DNA of 64,000 bases from Ypsolopha sequella (Eukaryota > Arthropoda > Insecta > Lepidoptera > Ypsolophidae). Below, piece after piece: positions 20,176-30,781 of this stretch; positions within the stretch are counted from its first letter, which is position 1, and each line of letters begins with the position of its first letter. Made by a program: the position numbers and the translations under genes. Under the pieces are notes generated by a model. The model ran no database searches. It was not told the origin of the DNA and worked only from the letters and a program-made list of their open reading frames with translations. The DNA is taken from positions 7,068,001 through 7,132,000 of the forward strand of contig OW204012.1 of the NCBI GenBank assembly GCA_934047225.1. Reading direction: 5' to 3'.

Positions 20176-21143
20176 TTTAGGGTTCCGTAGTACCTAAAAG
20201 GTACAAATTTAACCTTTATGGTGAGACTCCGTTGTGCGTCCGTATGTCACAGCCTCATAACTTTAGCACCGTTAAAGATAAATACCTGAAATTTAGCACA
20301 AAAATAGAATTAATTTGTCCACATGTCATGGTGTAAAAAAAAATACGCAAAATTTTAAATTGTTCAAAATATTTTTAAAACAAAACTGAGAAAAATAAAA
20401 AATATTATCTTAAAAATATAATATGGCTTTCAAATTGTAGATAGTAAAAAGTGATTGTAAAAACATTTATTGTTACTATATTTACTAACACTTGTTTCAA
20501 GAAATCTTAAAAAAAAAACCACATAAATATGTATGTCAGAGGGGGCAATCAATCACAATCAGCTTTTTAATACAGACCTACAATTTGATACCCATATTGT
20601 ATTTTTATAAAAAAAAAAATATTTGTTTTACTACTTTCTTTATATTTTTCATTAGTGCTGAATATTTTTTAATCGCTATAGTTTTCCTGTAATTGGCCAG
20701 CTATGATCTATAAATTGACATATTTTTCATATTTTTTTGTCTACCAGTTTGGGAGATAAGAGGGGCATACATATTTTTGGGGTTTTTTAAAGATTTCTCG
20801 AAACCATTGTCAGTAAATAATATATTAAAAGTATATATTTTTACAATAAACTTTTTAATATCTACAATTTAATACCCATATTGTATTTTTAGGCTAATAT
20901 TTTTTATTTTTCTCACTTTTGTTTTGGAAATATTTTGAACAATTTCAAATTTTTCATTTTTTTTACACTGTGATATGTGGGCAAATTAATGCTATTGTTG
21001 TGTCAAATTTCATGTATTTATCTTGAACGGTGCTAAAGTTATGAGGCAGTGACATACGGACGGACAGACGGACGGACGGACGGACAACGGAGTCTCACAA
21101 TAAGGTTCCTTTTGTACCTTTTAGGTACAACGGAACCCTAAAA
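20176..21143. mobile_element. dispersed element D-alpha with inverted ends
   Basis: Left end TTTTAGGGTTCCGTAGTACC and right end GGTACAACGGAACCCTAAAA are inverted repeats that extend inward over roughly 150 bases (CCGTATGTCAC...AGCCTCATAACTTTAGCACC). The interior is AT-rich and non-coding. GGAC repeats near the right end (21058-21085) are a short microsatellite within the arm. Partial copies: 28245-29015, 46228-46674, 63771 onward. Confidence 0.75.
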
Positions 21144-22165
21144 TGTGGTCATCTCTGAAATCAGTCGGAAGAAAATTATTATAAAATTTATCTTGATAGC
21201 AAAGGACACATTTTCTAAACAGCCTATTCTCAAGTGATGTCACACGAAGGCAAATGGAAGTTGTAGCTTTTTAAACCTAAATCTCGAAATGGTTTTCGAA
21301 TTAACACACCTTAACATAATTTAATCTAAGCGTTATTGGTATAATTTGTATATTTGTGTAATTATTGTTGCTGGTATATGGGCGCAGTAGTCTGAAATAA
21401 AATTAATAATCATTGTTTATTACTATTATTTCAAATAAATTGAATTAAGCGTGTACTTCATTTATTTTAATTTAGGAAATCTTTGTTTTTCATTAAAACA
21501 TTACTTTGCTAGAAGCAAAAGATGAGTAAAAGCCGATTCCAAAAGTTATTACGCCTTGTTTAAATACCCAAAACAAAACAAGGTACTGAAGCAGCGGGGG
21601 CCATCTTGTTTTATTTCAAATTTAAATTTAATACGTTCACTGACATAACAATCTCGAATTTATCTTTGCGTATTGTAATTAAATTATATTTGAAAGGAAT
21701 AAGCTTTGTTGGTACAAATTATGTAAGCATAATTATTTTTATTGGTCTTGTTAGGCATGTAGGCTGGATGTTTTGGACAAATTATTATGGATTTCTTTTT
21801 TATTTATGGGTCATTAAAATTGGTTCTTGATCCTCATTTGTTTATTGTTAGTAATGAATATGAAAAACTCAAGAAAGGCAGTCTAATAAAATTTTGATGA
21901 CGTGAAAAGAAATACCGTGTCTAAAAAGATATAACTGGATTTCTTTGAAACTTTTCAAAGTAATAACCCGCGCAACGGAATGATTATAAAATTTTCTTAG
22001 AAATTTATATACCTACTATATTTTTATAATTTTCAACAATCTGTGTTTTTTACTGATTATACTGAACTATCAATAGATTATAATGTCGCCCTTGTGAGCG
22101 TTCAGTATGTGCATTACCAGTTGATATATCAAGTAGTTACAAAAATTTTACGGTCTAGGATGAGT
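21144..22165. other. gene-free stretch
   Basis: The first 170 bases match, inverted, the segment at about 41108-41335 (words TATCTTGATAGCAAAGGACA and GATGTCACACGAAGGCAAAT), an old repeat without clear ends. The remainder is AT-rich with no supported gene. Confidence 0.45.
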
Positions 22166-22239
22166 ACCTCGGTGGCACAGTCGGTAGCGCACTTGTCTTG
22201 AAAGCAAAGAGGTCGCAGTTTCGAATCCTGGCACGACGA
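22166..22239 (+). repeat. tRNA-like sequence, degenerate
   Basis: Box-A-like TGGCACAGTCGGTAGCGC and box-B-like GTTTCGAATCC lie at tRNA spacing, and CTTGT...GCAA(A)G could form an anticodon stem around TGA. The acceptor arms do not pair and one extra A breaks the anticodon stem. A tRNA pseudogene or SINE head is more likely than a working gene. Confidence 0.45.
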
Positions 22240-22632
22240 ATTATTTCAAAATATTTGTCTTCCTTGGTTTTTTTGTTTTTGATTTATCTTTCCTAATTTG
22301 TAATGCACTTTAATAATATTTAGTATTTTTATGGCTGTTTGTACTGTACATAGTACACAAGTAGTTACTATTTACTATTTACTTATAGCGTTGTACTGCA
22401 GGTAGTACAAATGAGTACCGCGGCGGTGAAGAAGCTAAGATAAACAAAGTTTAGTTTGCTATCTTATTAAAGTTATTAGCAACTTCGGGAGCTTTCAAAG
22501 CTCATATTACTAAAGCGTCAAATTGTTAATGATTCTTTGTTAAGGCGCCGTCTTTAGCAAATAGACGGGTTGCTCCTAAATAGTATTGTCATTATTTTTG
22601 TTCATTGTTTTTAAATTATACTTCATTGCAGC
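22240..22632. other. gene-free stretch
   Basis: A T-rich stretch follows the tRNA-like unit (as a SINE body might), then GTACTGTACATAGTAC and GTACTGCAGGTAGTAC palindromic words near 22345 and 22392. No gene. Confidence 0.4.
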
Positions 22633-22790
22633 ATGCTACTTCAGTAAAGAAATTATTATTTTGATAAAATGGTATATTATTTTTGGAATCTTTTTCTAGG
22701 GATCTGTTAAACAGAAACGCGATTGGAGAAATTCGGCTTGATACAAATAATTATTGAAATGAGGTCTTTTTCGACACCAATTCTCCTGCT
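22633..22790. mobile_element. family C MITE fragment
   Basis: It matches the left-middle part of the family C copies (TAGGGATCTGTTAAACAGAA, AACGCGATTGGAGAAATTCG). The left terminus is missing and the right end abuts a family M copy. Confidence 0.6.
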
Positions 22791-22990
22791 CCCCTATTCT
22801 GTATCTTAGGTTGTCAACTGGACAGGGTGCCTATCGTCAAAAAGTTACATAAAAACTGCACTTTCAATATTGCTTTTAGTGGTTATTGGACTATTTACGA
22901 ACTGTGTCGTCACTTCAAGTGTAAACATATCGTTAGACAATCGGAATTGGGTAATATGTCTATGTTTATGATGATAGGCACCCAGTCTGA
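22790..22990. mobile_element. foldback MITE family M, copy 2
   Basis: Starts CCCCTATTCTGTATCTTAGG and holds the family M words GTGCCTATCGTCAAAAAG and GATGATAGGCACCCAG. The right outer arm is replaced by a TATC microsatellite at 23001-23024. Confidence 0.6.
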
Positions 22991-23000
22991 GTTAAGATTA

Positions 23001-23024
23001 TATCTATCTATCTATCTATCTATC
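23001..23024. repeat. (TATC)n microsatellite
   Basis: About six uninterrupted TATC units. Confidence 0.85.
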
Positions 23025-23062
23025 ATTAGTAGTCAAGTACTCAAACAACTGGACCACAGAGA

Positions 23063-23442
23063 CGGTCATAGATAATATTTTTTCGATGCAAGTGCTCGTA
23101 AAGGCCCACTTTTTATGCATCAAAACCGATAAGAAAGTCGATTATTTTGCCCTAGGGCTTTATTATAATTTTTTTTGTCTAACCTGCAGCCTTTCCTGTG
23201 AACCATAAATGTTATAATTTTTTTTCCACTGTTTAACGGCTCTAGATACAGTCCTTTTGAGCCAATTATAATGTAAAGTTCACAAGATTATATTTGTTTT
23301 ATTTCCTCACACTATGCATTGAAAAACGTAGTATGATACACGGGCGTAAGAGCAATAAATTACTCGGTTATGTTTAAAACACTCGCTACGCTCGTGTTTT
23401 AAATCTGCCTCGTGATTTATTCCTTTGCGCCCTTGTAGCATA
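23063..23442. mobile_element. repeat family L, copy 1
   Basis: Begins near TGCTCGTAAAGGCCCACTTT and ends GCGCCCTTGTAGCATAA. Its last 110 bases are an imperfect foldback (TATGATACACGGGCGTAAGA against its complement TATGCTACAAGGGCGCAAAG) around CACTCGCTACGCTCGTG. Other copies: inverted at 56447-56775 and direct at 58643-59033. Non-coding, superfamily unknown. Confidence 0.65.
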
Positions 23443-23455
23443 ATAGTACTTTGTT

Positions 23456-23975
23456 CAGCGAGGGAAGAAAGGGGAAGATTACCAACGAGGGTGTAGTTTG
23501 AGGCCCGAGGCGAAGCCAAGGGCCTCAATACACACGGGTTGGGAATCGCACTTTCTCCCGAGTGATACATAGTGCTTTATACTACACCTGCGAGGAAATA
23601 GTATAATTTTACTTTTAATTAAGATACAATAAAATAAACCGACTGACTCGCGTGCGATTGTCACTTTTTATTTCCCTCTTATTTTTTATTATGTACAGGT
23701 AAAGCAAGTGGCCAGTATCATTTTTCGAGTTTAATGTACGAGTTCGCAAAATAATATTGGCCACTTGGCCACTTGCTCATTCTTTATGTTATTAAAAAAA
23801 AAAACAGCACGTTAACAATGGATTTGCATATACTTTTTCTGCCCGCTCAAGCACATTAACAATGAATTTTCATACACTTTTTCCGCCCGCATATTTGTAT
23901 GACAGTAATGACGTATTTTCTGCATCGTTTTCAAAAAAGTAAGAAGGTACTTTCCGAGCAGGTGTAGTATAAACT
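23456..23975. mobile_element. repeat family K, copy 1
   Basis: Begins CAGCGAGGGAAGAAAGGGGA and ends GAGCAGGTGTAGTATAAAC. It holds an internal near-inverted copy of its own end (TTTATACTACACCTGCGAGG) and a pair of inverted GGCCACTTGC / GCAAGTGGCC words. Copies: 45203-45712 and, inverted, 55762-56265. The three are very alike. It lies directly next to L copy 1. Confidence 0.7.
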
Positions 23976-24745
23976 ACTATTATGTTTCCAATAAAATGCA
24001 TAAAGAGTCGCACAATATTATAAATGGCCAGCACCATAATAAATTAATATCCAAAAAGTGTCCACCTCTTCCCAAACCATCAATCAAGCAAGAACAAACC
24101 TAAACCGTCTCAAAGAAAAGAAAAGACAAAACCAAAATTGTCCTGCGTTCATTAGCGAAAGCACGACTCATTTTGTCTAAAGAGTTTGTGTCAATAGGAT
24201 TAATTGTTTTCACTGCAAATGTATGAGCCAGTGTCTTCAAATGTGCCGGTAAGCTAGACAGCGCCTTAAGTCGAAACGACTTTCGTGAGCACCTTAACAC
24301 TTAGATTGTAGCTTTATTACTTTGTCGTTAGTGTTCAAATTCGTTTGTGACGGCTTTGACGAGAACTACAAGCGAATTACGAAGCTAAACATGGGAGTCT
24401 AAACTTTTCGGATTGGGCATAGAGGTCAAAATGGTTTGTTTTTTGATTTTCTAAAGACTTTTAAGGCTTTCTCTAGTAATTTAGCGTTACACTAATGCGT
24501 ATGGTTTATGCGTAATATTGTCAGTGATATTTAAGTGCGGGTAGGAATTTAAATCACGTGTTTTAGAGTCATATGCCTTATGCTAATAGGGTCATAGGTT
24601 AGTGGCAAATGGTCATTAGATGTGGTGGATTTTTGATGGATTACCCGTGGAGAATTGATTGTCATTGCCAATGGGCACAAAGAGAATTAGATATTTCGAA
24701 CATATTTATTTGAATAGATTTTATAATTTTTTAGTTTTCTGTATA
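23976..24745. other. gene-free stretch
   Basis: No gene or paired repeat found. A minus-strand open frame near 24100-24300 is short and has no recognisable domain. Confidence 0.45.
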
Positions 24746-25006
24746 CAACGTGTAACAGAAAGGTGTAACAATATTTGAAGAACTTATTCAGTCAATGGTA
24801 TAGAACAACTTTTACTACGGAACAAAACCTGAACATCGAAAAAAAAAAATTACTGTTTCATAGAAAAATGCAATGCCGCTCGGCCGTAATGTATGGAAGG
24901 GAAGATTTTTTTTTTAATTTCGACTTTGTCTCCCTAGTAAAAGTGGTTCTATATCATTGACTGAATAAGCTCTTCAAACATGGTTACACCTTTCTGTTTC
25001 ACGTTG
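24746..25006. mobile_element. foldback MITE family G, copy 1
   Basis: 261 bases between TA dinucleotides. Termini CAACGTGTAACAGAAAGGTG and the matching right end; the two arms are inverted copies over about 100 bases, including TTATTCAGTCAATGGTATAG. A second copy is at 44709-44966 and a right-end fragment at about 2204-2233. The TA duplication suggests a Tc1/mariner-type transposase. Confidence 0.75.
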
Positions 25007-25008
25007 TA

Positions 25009-25253
25009 TAAGGTGAAATATAAACAACCGCTTGAATCCATACTGGAGACACGGTTAGTGATCAAACAACGTTTGATGACCATTCAGGTGATACTTGAAA
25101 AAAAAATTGTAGCTCCCGTACTAAATGTTTTTGTACTTTAACAGTTCGTATGGGTACAAAAGTTATTTCTTTCGAAAACAAGCATAAGTGAACCTTGTTG
25201 ATCACTAACAGAGTCTCCAGTATGAATTCCGGCGGTTGATTAAATTTCATCTT
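25009..25253. mobile_element. foldback MITE family H, copy 1
   Basis: It immediately follows family G. Arms AGGTGAAATATAAACAACCG and CGGTTGATTAAATTTCATCT, with an inner pair around ACTGGAGAC / GTCTCCAGT. Related copies: 33527-33700 and a half copy at 57213-57318. Confidence 0.65.
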
Positions 25254-25264
25254 GTATAAGGTGA

Positions 25265-25386
25265 CTTTTCATCCATCATCCATCAGCCTAGTTCGTCCAC
25301 CGCTGGACATAAGCCTTTCCAGGACTTTGCCACTCCCGGCGGTCATCCTGGAAGAATTGCCCATACTCACACACGCTGGGCAGGCG
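25265..25386. repeat. dispersed repeat family A, truncated copy 3
   Basis: It matches the first 120 bases of the other A copies and stops abruptly at GCTGGGCAGGCG, where a T-rich LINE tail begins. Confidence 0.7.
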
Positions 25387-25655
25387 TTTTTAATAATAAA
25401 AATTCTTTATTGCACTTATAAATATAGTACACAAGGCGAACTTAATGCTAATTAGCATTATCTTCCAGTTTACCTTTGGTGATGCGGATAAATTAGGGTA
25501 GTGTCGGAAAAAATGATAAAATGATAATTAAATAGGTACAAGCTTATAAGTAACTAAATATTAAACAGTAAATAGTTTACACAATATTAAAAACCATTAC
25601 TTACTAAGCAATATCAATAGTATATGTATACCTATTATAAATATATAAAAATATA
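25387..25655 (-). mobile_element. LINE 3' end (minus strand)
   Basis: On the plus strand it begins TTTTAATAATAAAAATTCTT then TATTGCAC, the reverse of a typical LINE 3' end with AATAAAG-like signal and A-rich tail. Only the 3' untranslated part is present; no reverse transcriptase was found. Confidence 0.5.
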
Positions 25656-25659
25656 CATA

Positions 25660-26086
25660 CAAGGTGAATTTTCGAACATCGTCCAAATTCATACTTGAGC
25701 CTTGGTAAGTAATCAGCATCATGAACCAATAACGATTTTTGTAAAATTCATAAAATGAAATTTCGACTCCCCATATTGATTCACTCAGGACTGGGAGTTA
25801 GTTACTATGGGAAGTCGAAATTTCTTAATACGAATTGCACAAAAATTGTTATCGATTCATTATGCTGTGGGTCTACCGCGTAATTCTCATTTTCATCAAC
25901 ATCAATTTGAGATTGAAATTTGTCGTGCGTGCGACGACGCCCGCCTAACATGCCATCTCTTTTGCACGCGTTGAATTTCGCATGCATTTGCTTGAAGTTG
26001 ATACAAATGAGAATTACGCGGTAGAGCTCCTGATCACGTACCAAGCCTGTAGTATAAATTTGGACGATGATCAAAAAGTCACCTTG
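25660..26086. mobile_element. foldback MITE family E, copy 1, interrupted
   Basis: TA on both sides. Left end CAAGGTGAATTTTCGAACAT and right end GATCAAAAAGTCACCTTG. Relatives at 34219-34480 and 51954-52200 are about 250-260 bp; this one is longer because it contains a 162-bp family F element. Confidence 0.75.
25868..26029. mobile_element. 162-bp MITE family F, copy 2
   Basis: Inserted in the right arm of the family E element, with CTG duplicated at 25865-25867 and 26030-26032. The empty site is visible in the sister copy at about 34429 (ATGATACTGATCAC). Confidence 0.85.
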
Positions 26087-26807
26087 TATATATTTCTATA
26101 CAATAAATACACATATATTAATATATAGATACACATTTAAGACAAGACTCAAACTAATTAAAATTGATATCGAAAACATTTTGAAATTCTTATTTACAGA
26201 AACCAATGGAAATTTTGCAAATGCAGTATACACATTACATAGGTAATGAGGTTTTGTTGAATAACTATTGTTCTATATAACTAAATTAAGTGTTCTGTTT
26301 CGATTAATTAGAAAAAGGCGGGTTTTTTACATTTCGGCTGCGAAGCCGCTCTTGAATGAGTTCACATTTTTCAACTTTTGTACAGAAAGGGGCACTACAC
26401 ATCACATCAACACTACACATCAGACACAACATAAACCTTACACACTTATGTACAGCCCTTCTCTTATTGTGTACTTACCCTTATTACTTTCTGCTCTGAA
26501 CACTACCCTAAGAGCTGGGGATAACTGAAAACCAGTGCTGCACACTGTATGACATCGTCAGCAAATGCTGAGTTATTCCCATTTGTCCTAATAAATGCTT
26601 TGTTTAAATGTTTATATTTTGTGTACGAACTGTTTGTGTGTTTTTAACTTTTTATATTTTAATATTTGATTGTACTCATTTTTCTTTTTTGTGTGTATTT
26701 AATAATAAATGTTTCTTATTCTTATTCTTAAAAAACGGTTCGAGAGCAAGCAAATCGAATCAGTGTAAAAATCAGTTTTCAGAAAAAAAAAACTGGATGA
26801 GAGTAGC
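26087..26807. other. gene-free stretch with retroposon tail
   Basis: AT-rich. Around 26395-26450 there are CACTACACATCA word repeats, and about 26590-26730 looks like a LINE 3' end (TTTAATAATAAATGTTTCTT). No gene. Confidence 0.4.
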
Positions 26808-26850
26808 TCTAAACCGAGATCCGAACCCGGTACCTCTCGCTGTATCTCCT
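26808..26850 (-). repeat. tRNA-like 3' half
   Basis: The minus strand reads AGCGAGAGGTACCGGGTTCG and GATCTCGGTTTAGAGCT, a T-arm-like stretch with a box B. The same arrangement is at 45048-45085, and both lie by the words TCTCCTTGCGATG(G/A)ATAAA and CGCCAAGTGTT. This suggests one tRNA-derived SINE family. Confidence 0.4.
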
Positions 26851-28244
26851 TGCGATGGATAAATCGCCAAGTGTTTAATAATATAAATTTATTTCCATCA
26901 TAGTTTCGAGTTAATGTTTTTTTACCTATTTTCTTGATCTTGTATGACCATCAGTGCAACTGTTACCAAACGAATTGGTACATTATATTACCAAAATTTT
27001 AAATGCATGGTTAAACTCTTATGGTCTTCAAAATAAGGGATAAATTGATAAGCTTAGAAGTCTAAAAGACACGGTGCATTAACGAGAATCAATTACATAA
27101 CATTTCAAAATTGGAACATCATTCGTGACCGCTCGTGACGGAGCCGAATTCTTCCGAAGCGATCGGCCGTGACGATAAAAATTGGAGAAGTTAATTTTGT
27201 ACTAACTGATAGATTCTCACGTGATCTGAAAACTAGACATACAGTTCCTCTAAAAAGGCCGCTTTAAAAGAATCATATTAAGATTCTGTTGTAATGCCGC
27301 CTCTTTTGCACGCATGAAGAAACTCTGACTGACTCTATCCTACTTTCAAATAATTTCATGATTCACCCAAGTTGGCCTTTTTAGGTCCCCTGATCATAAA
27401 CAAGTTTTCGTCTGAAAAAACTCTGTGAAACGTACACAATGTACAGGTAAAATACACTTGAATTGATGAGAACCTCCTTTTTTGAAGTCGGTTAAAAATA
27501 TCTAGTTGCAAAAACGACGCCATCTTCAAAGTACACAGGTTTTCTTTTTTATTGCCTCTAAAACTTAAAATATTTCAATATTTATAAACGCACTAACTTA
27601 ATGTGTATGACTGATCAGATGGGAATCTCAAAATTCCAAAATCGAATTCGTATCAAAAGTCACGATGTCAAAGATTCTCACGGTTCAACGGATATTGGGT
27701 CAAAGTCACGACCTAGAGGCGGACAGACCCAAAACAAGTTTGTCCAAATGAACATTTTGAATAAGCATAACTCAAAAATACTGTACTGGCAACCCTGAAC
27801 TATTTCTTGGATAAAGTGACCTTTAATTTTTTTTCTATTTTTGTCTAGACTAGACTCTAGTCGAGACAAAAAACGTAAAAAAATTAATATCTCTATCTTT
27901 ATAGTCGATATTTCATCAAATCCTAACGCTATGGTAACAAAACAGTTTTACGTAAGCTAAACAGAAAATCTAAACAAATTATAAAGGTCACTACAACCCT
28001 ATCAAAGTAAGGTAGAAACCAACTAAATCACATTTGCAAGGGCGGACGCGTATGATACGAAGGGGCGAGATGTTATTACATTTGTGCGTATCATGGAGAT
28101 CTTTTATGGGCCATCGAGTAGGGCTGCCAACGAAATAGAGGGGTTTTATTGGAACAAGTTTTACCGGTACACACACATACCTGCACAAATCATTTTGTTT
28201 TGATATCAACTTTAGCCAGTGGGAGGTATTAACATATACTTGAT
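26851..28244. other. gene-free stretch
   Basis: It includes a copy of repeat Q at 27270-27395 and a small hairpin around 27835-27870 (TTTTTGTCT...AGACAAAAA). Otherwise AT-rich, with no supported gene; the open frames near 27.6 and 28.0 kb show no recognisable domain. Confidence 0.45.
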
Positions 28245-29015
28245 AAAAAAAACCGGCCAAGTGCGAGTTAGGTTCTGTATTGTGGATGTTAAATTTAATT
28301 TAGTAATTTTTTTCGTGAATTTCTAACCGCTTTATTTTTCCTGTGATTTTAACGTAAATATACATATTTTTGATTGATTTTTTTCATATTTTTCGGTCCA
28401 CCAGTTTTGGAAAAAAGGGGGGGACATAATTATTTTTATGGTTTTTCAAGGATTTCTCGAAATATATGCAGTTAAATAAAGCCAAATCATATATTTTTAC
28501 AATCAGCTTTTTAATACCTACATTTTGATACCCATATTATATTTTTATGAAGTATATTTTTTATTTTTTTTTTATTTTTCTTCTTTGTTCTCAACTTTTT
28601 TTTAAATCGCTATAGTTTTCCTGTAATTGGCCAGTTTACCAGTTTCGGAGATAAGAGAGGTACATTCATAATATTTTTGTGGTTTTTTAAAGATTTATCG
28701 AAACCAGTACCAGTAAATATAGTAGAAGTATATATTTTTAAAACATCTTTTAAATATCAATCATTTGATATCAATGTTATATTTTTAGGATGGTATATTT
28801 TATTTTTTCTCTTTTGTTTTGGGAATATTTTGAACAATTTCAAATTTTTCATATATTTTTCACACCGTGATATGTGGGCAAGTTAATGCTTTTTTTCATG
28901 TCTTTATCTTTAACGGTGATAAAGTTATGAGGCTGAGACATACGGACGGACGGACAACGGAGTCTAACCATAAATATTCCATTTGTGCCTTTTAGGAACA
29001 ACGGAACCCTAAAAA
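28245..29015. mobile_element. dispersed element D, diverged copy
   Basis: Begins AAACCGGCCAAGTGCGAGTT, the inverse of the D-beta end, and closes with GACGGACGGACAACGGAGTC and AACGGAACCCTAAAA, the D-alpha right end. The interior has several T-rich duplicated blocks (TATATTTTTACAATCAGCTT). Non-coding. Confidence 0.6.
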
Positions 29016-29404
29016 ATATTACATGTGAACAGCTAATTAAAATGTAGCCGAATTTGCGGTAGTCACGTAATTCTTGCCACTCAAAAAATATTAAACGGTG
29101 CGCGCAGGATTTTTCAGAACAAAATATTTTAGAAGTATTTTGAGTGAAATGCATGAAAACTCAAATTTATTAAACGAACGAGCGTAGCGAGCGAAGTTCT
29201 CCGAGTCTTCTTGAACAATCCTGCGTTTGTATGTTAATGAACACATGTTTGTCCGACGATAATTGATCGGAAAGTCATAAAATTTGGTAGGCGAGTAAAA
29301 ACGCAAAAATATTCGTAGACCTCCATGTGGTGGCACACTTTTTTTGTTTGTTTCACATTGTTTAATCAAAGTGGCACTTGAAGCAATGATTAACTCAAAG
29401 TGTT
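29016..29404. other. gene-free stretch
   Basis: No gene. GAACGAGCGTAGCGAGCGAA near 29173 resembles short palindromic words of other repeats. Confidence 0.4.
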
Positions 29405-29983
29405 CTTGTGTGCAGTGGCGTTCACAGAACTTTTTTCCGGAAAAGCAATCAGAAGGTCAAGTACGACAATAAAAAAAATATGAAAAAATTTAAATAACAC
29501 TTTGAAAAAAAAAGTTTGTATGAAAATGTTCACTCTATACTACGATCAAGTCGGATTGAACACTGAGGTAAACAAACCGTTTAGGATGAAAATTACCGAT
29601 ATTGTACACGCCTCTTATTAAAAACTTCACATACATCGATTCTAGACACTTTGATCTTCATGTAGAATACACTTTTGTTCACAATAAATACATATTACCT
29701 CGATTTTTGGTAAAAAAACTATTCAACAAAACGATAATCCATTTTTTCTGTTGGCGGCTGCACATTTTTATCTGTGTGACCATAATGAAATTAGTGATGG
29801 TCCACTTTTACACAGATTAGCAAAAAGTGTTATGAACAAATGAATGAATGAATTGGGACAGCTGCCGGAGCCGGCATTTAGGACAGCTGCCGGAGGTAAC
29901 GTGATTAAGTTTTTCAACGTTCGCTTGATTCGTTATTTCAGATTAGCCTTAGGTTTTGAAAACTGGGTGCTGAGTTCGAAAGC

Positions 29984-30222
29984 TGGTAATAACTAGTAAT
30001 GGGAAATAAGTAGAATAAACAATATTTGCGTGTCCAACATTTTGTTAATAATATTTCATACTGTTAGCTATTACAGATTTTTATTACATATATTTTGATG
30101 ATAAGGCTTTGCTTGCCTACGTTTACGCTTCCTTAGTATGAAATATTATTAACAAAATGCTGGACAAGCAAATATTGTTTATAATACTACTACTTATTTC
30201 CCATTAATAGTTATTACCAGCT
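29984..30222. mobile_element. innermost foldback MITE
   Basis: Arms AGCTGGTAATAACTAGTAAT and ATTAATAGTTATTACCAGCT are inverted copies over nearly 90 bases, with about 60 bases between them. No coding sequence. Confidence 0.7.
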
Positions 30223-30356
30223 GACATTATGTCAGGAATGCATTTTCTCATTGGATTTCAATACATTTTTTAAATAATCTTCATACAAGATTTAAGGGAA
30301 CTACCTTAGAATCATTTTAATCATAAATAAAACCAATGGTTACTTTTTATTAGGAT

Positions 30357-30781
30357 TTATTCATCGTCTTCAAAATCAGGTTCAGAATCTGATGCAAATC
30401 CATCAGATCCTGAACCAAGGTCAATTAGGAACTTTTCTGTTCTGCCATCTGTCATTGAATCTATTAAACCATCAAGCTGCATCATTTTATCTTCACATTT
30501 TTTTACGTGATTAATGCAGTTTGACCACTCTGTTGCTCCAATTTTTCTCATACCTTCTTTCAGTAAATCTTTTACTTCAGCCATTTTAAATGTTTTATTA
30601 TGTCTGCCCACGTGCGACTTCACTTGAGCCCAAATTAGTTCTTTGGGATTTAGTTCGCAGTGGTATGGAGGAAGGCGCAGCACTTCTATTCCTTTTTCCA
30701 ACGCCATTTGATCGACATATATTATGTTAAATCTGTTTTTCTCGATCTTGGCTAAAAGTTGCGCTTTAATTTCATTTATCG
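30357..30781 (-). pseudogene. IS630-Tc1-mariner (DDE_3-type) transposase, C-terminal part
   Basis: The minus-strand frame runs from NEIKAQLLAKIEKNRFN directly inside the inner repeat arm to a stop at 30357. It contains LRLPPYHCELNPKELIWAQV, the signature of the last part of the DDE_3 endonuclease fold, where the Glu of NPKE is the third catalytic residue. A helical region and an acidic tail (SGSDGFASDSEPDFEDDE) follow. The N-terminal DNA-binding region and the first two catalytic Asp are missing, so it is not active. The acidic tail is shared in style with the relics at 38.3 and 61.9 kb. Confidence 0.85.

Noticed and set aside
22166..22239. Functional tRNA gene
   Set aside because: Acceptor and anticodon stems do not pair properly and there is an extra base; kept only as a tRNA-like relic.
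23001..23024. Regulatory GATA-site cluster
   Set aside because: A plain (TATC)n microsatellite at a MITE edge; no gene nearby to regulate.
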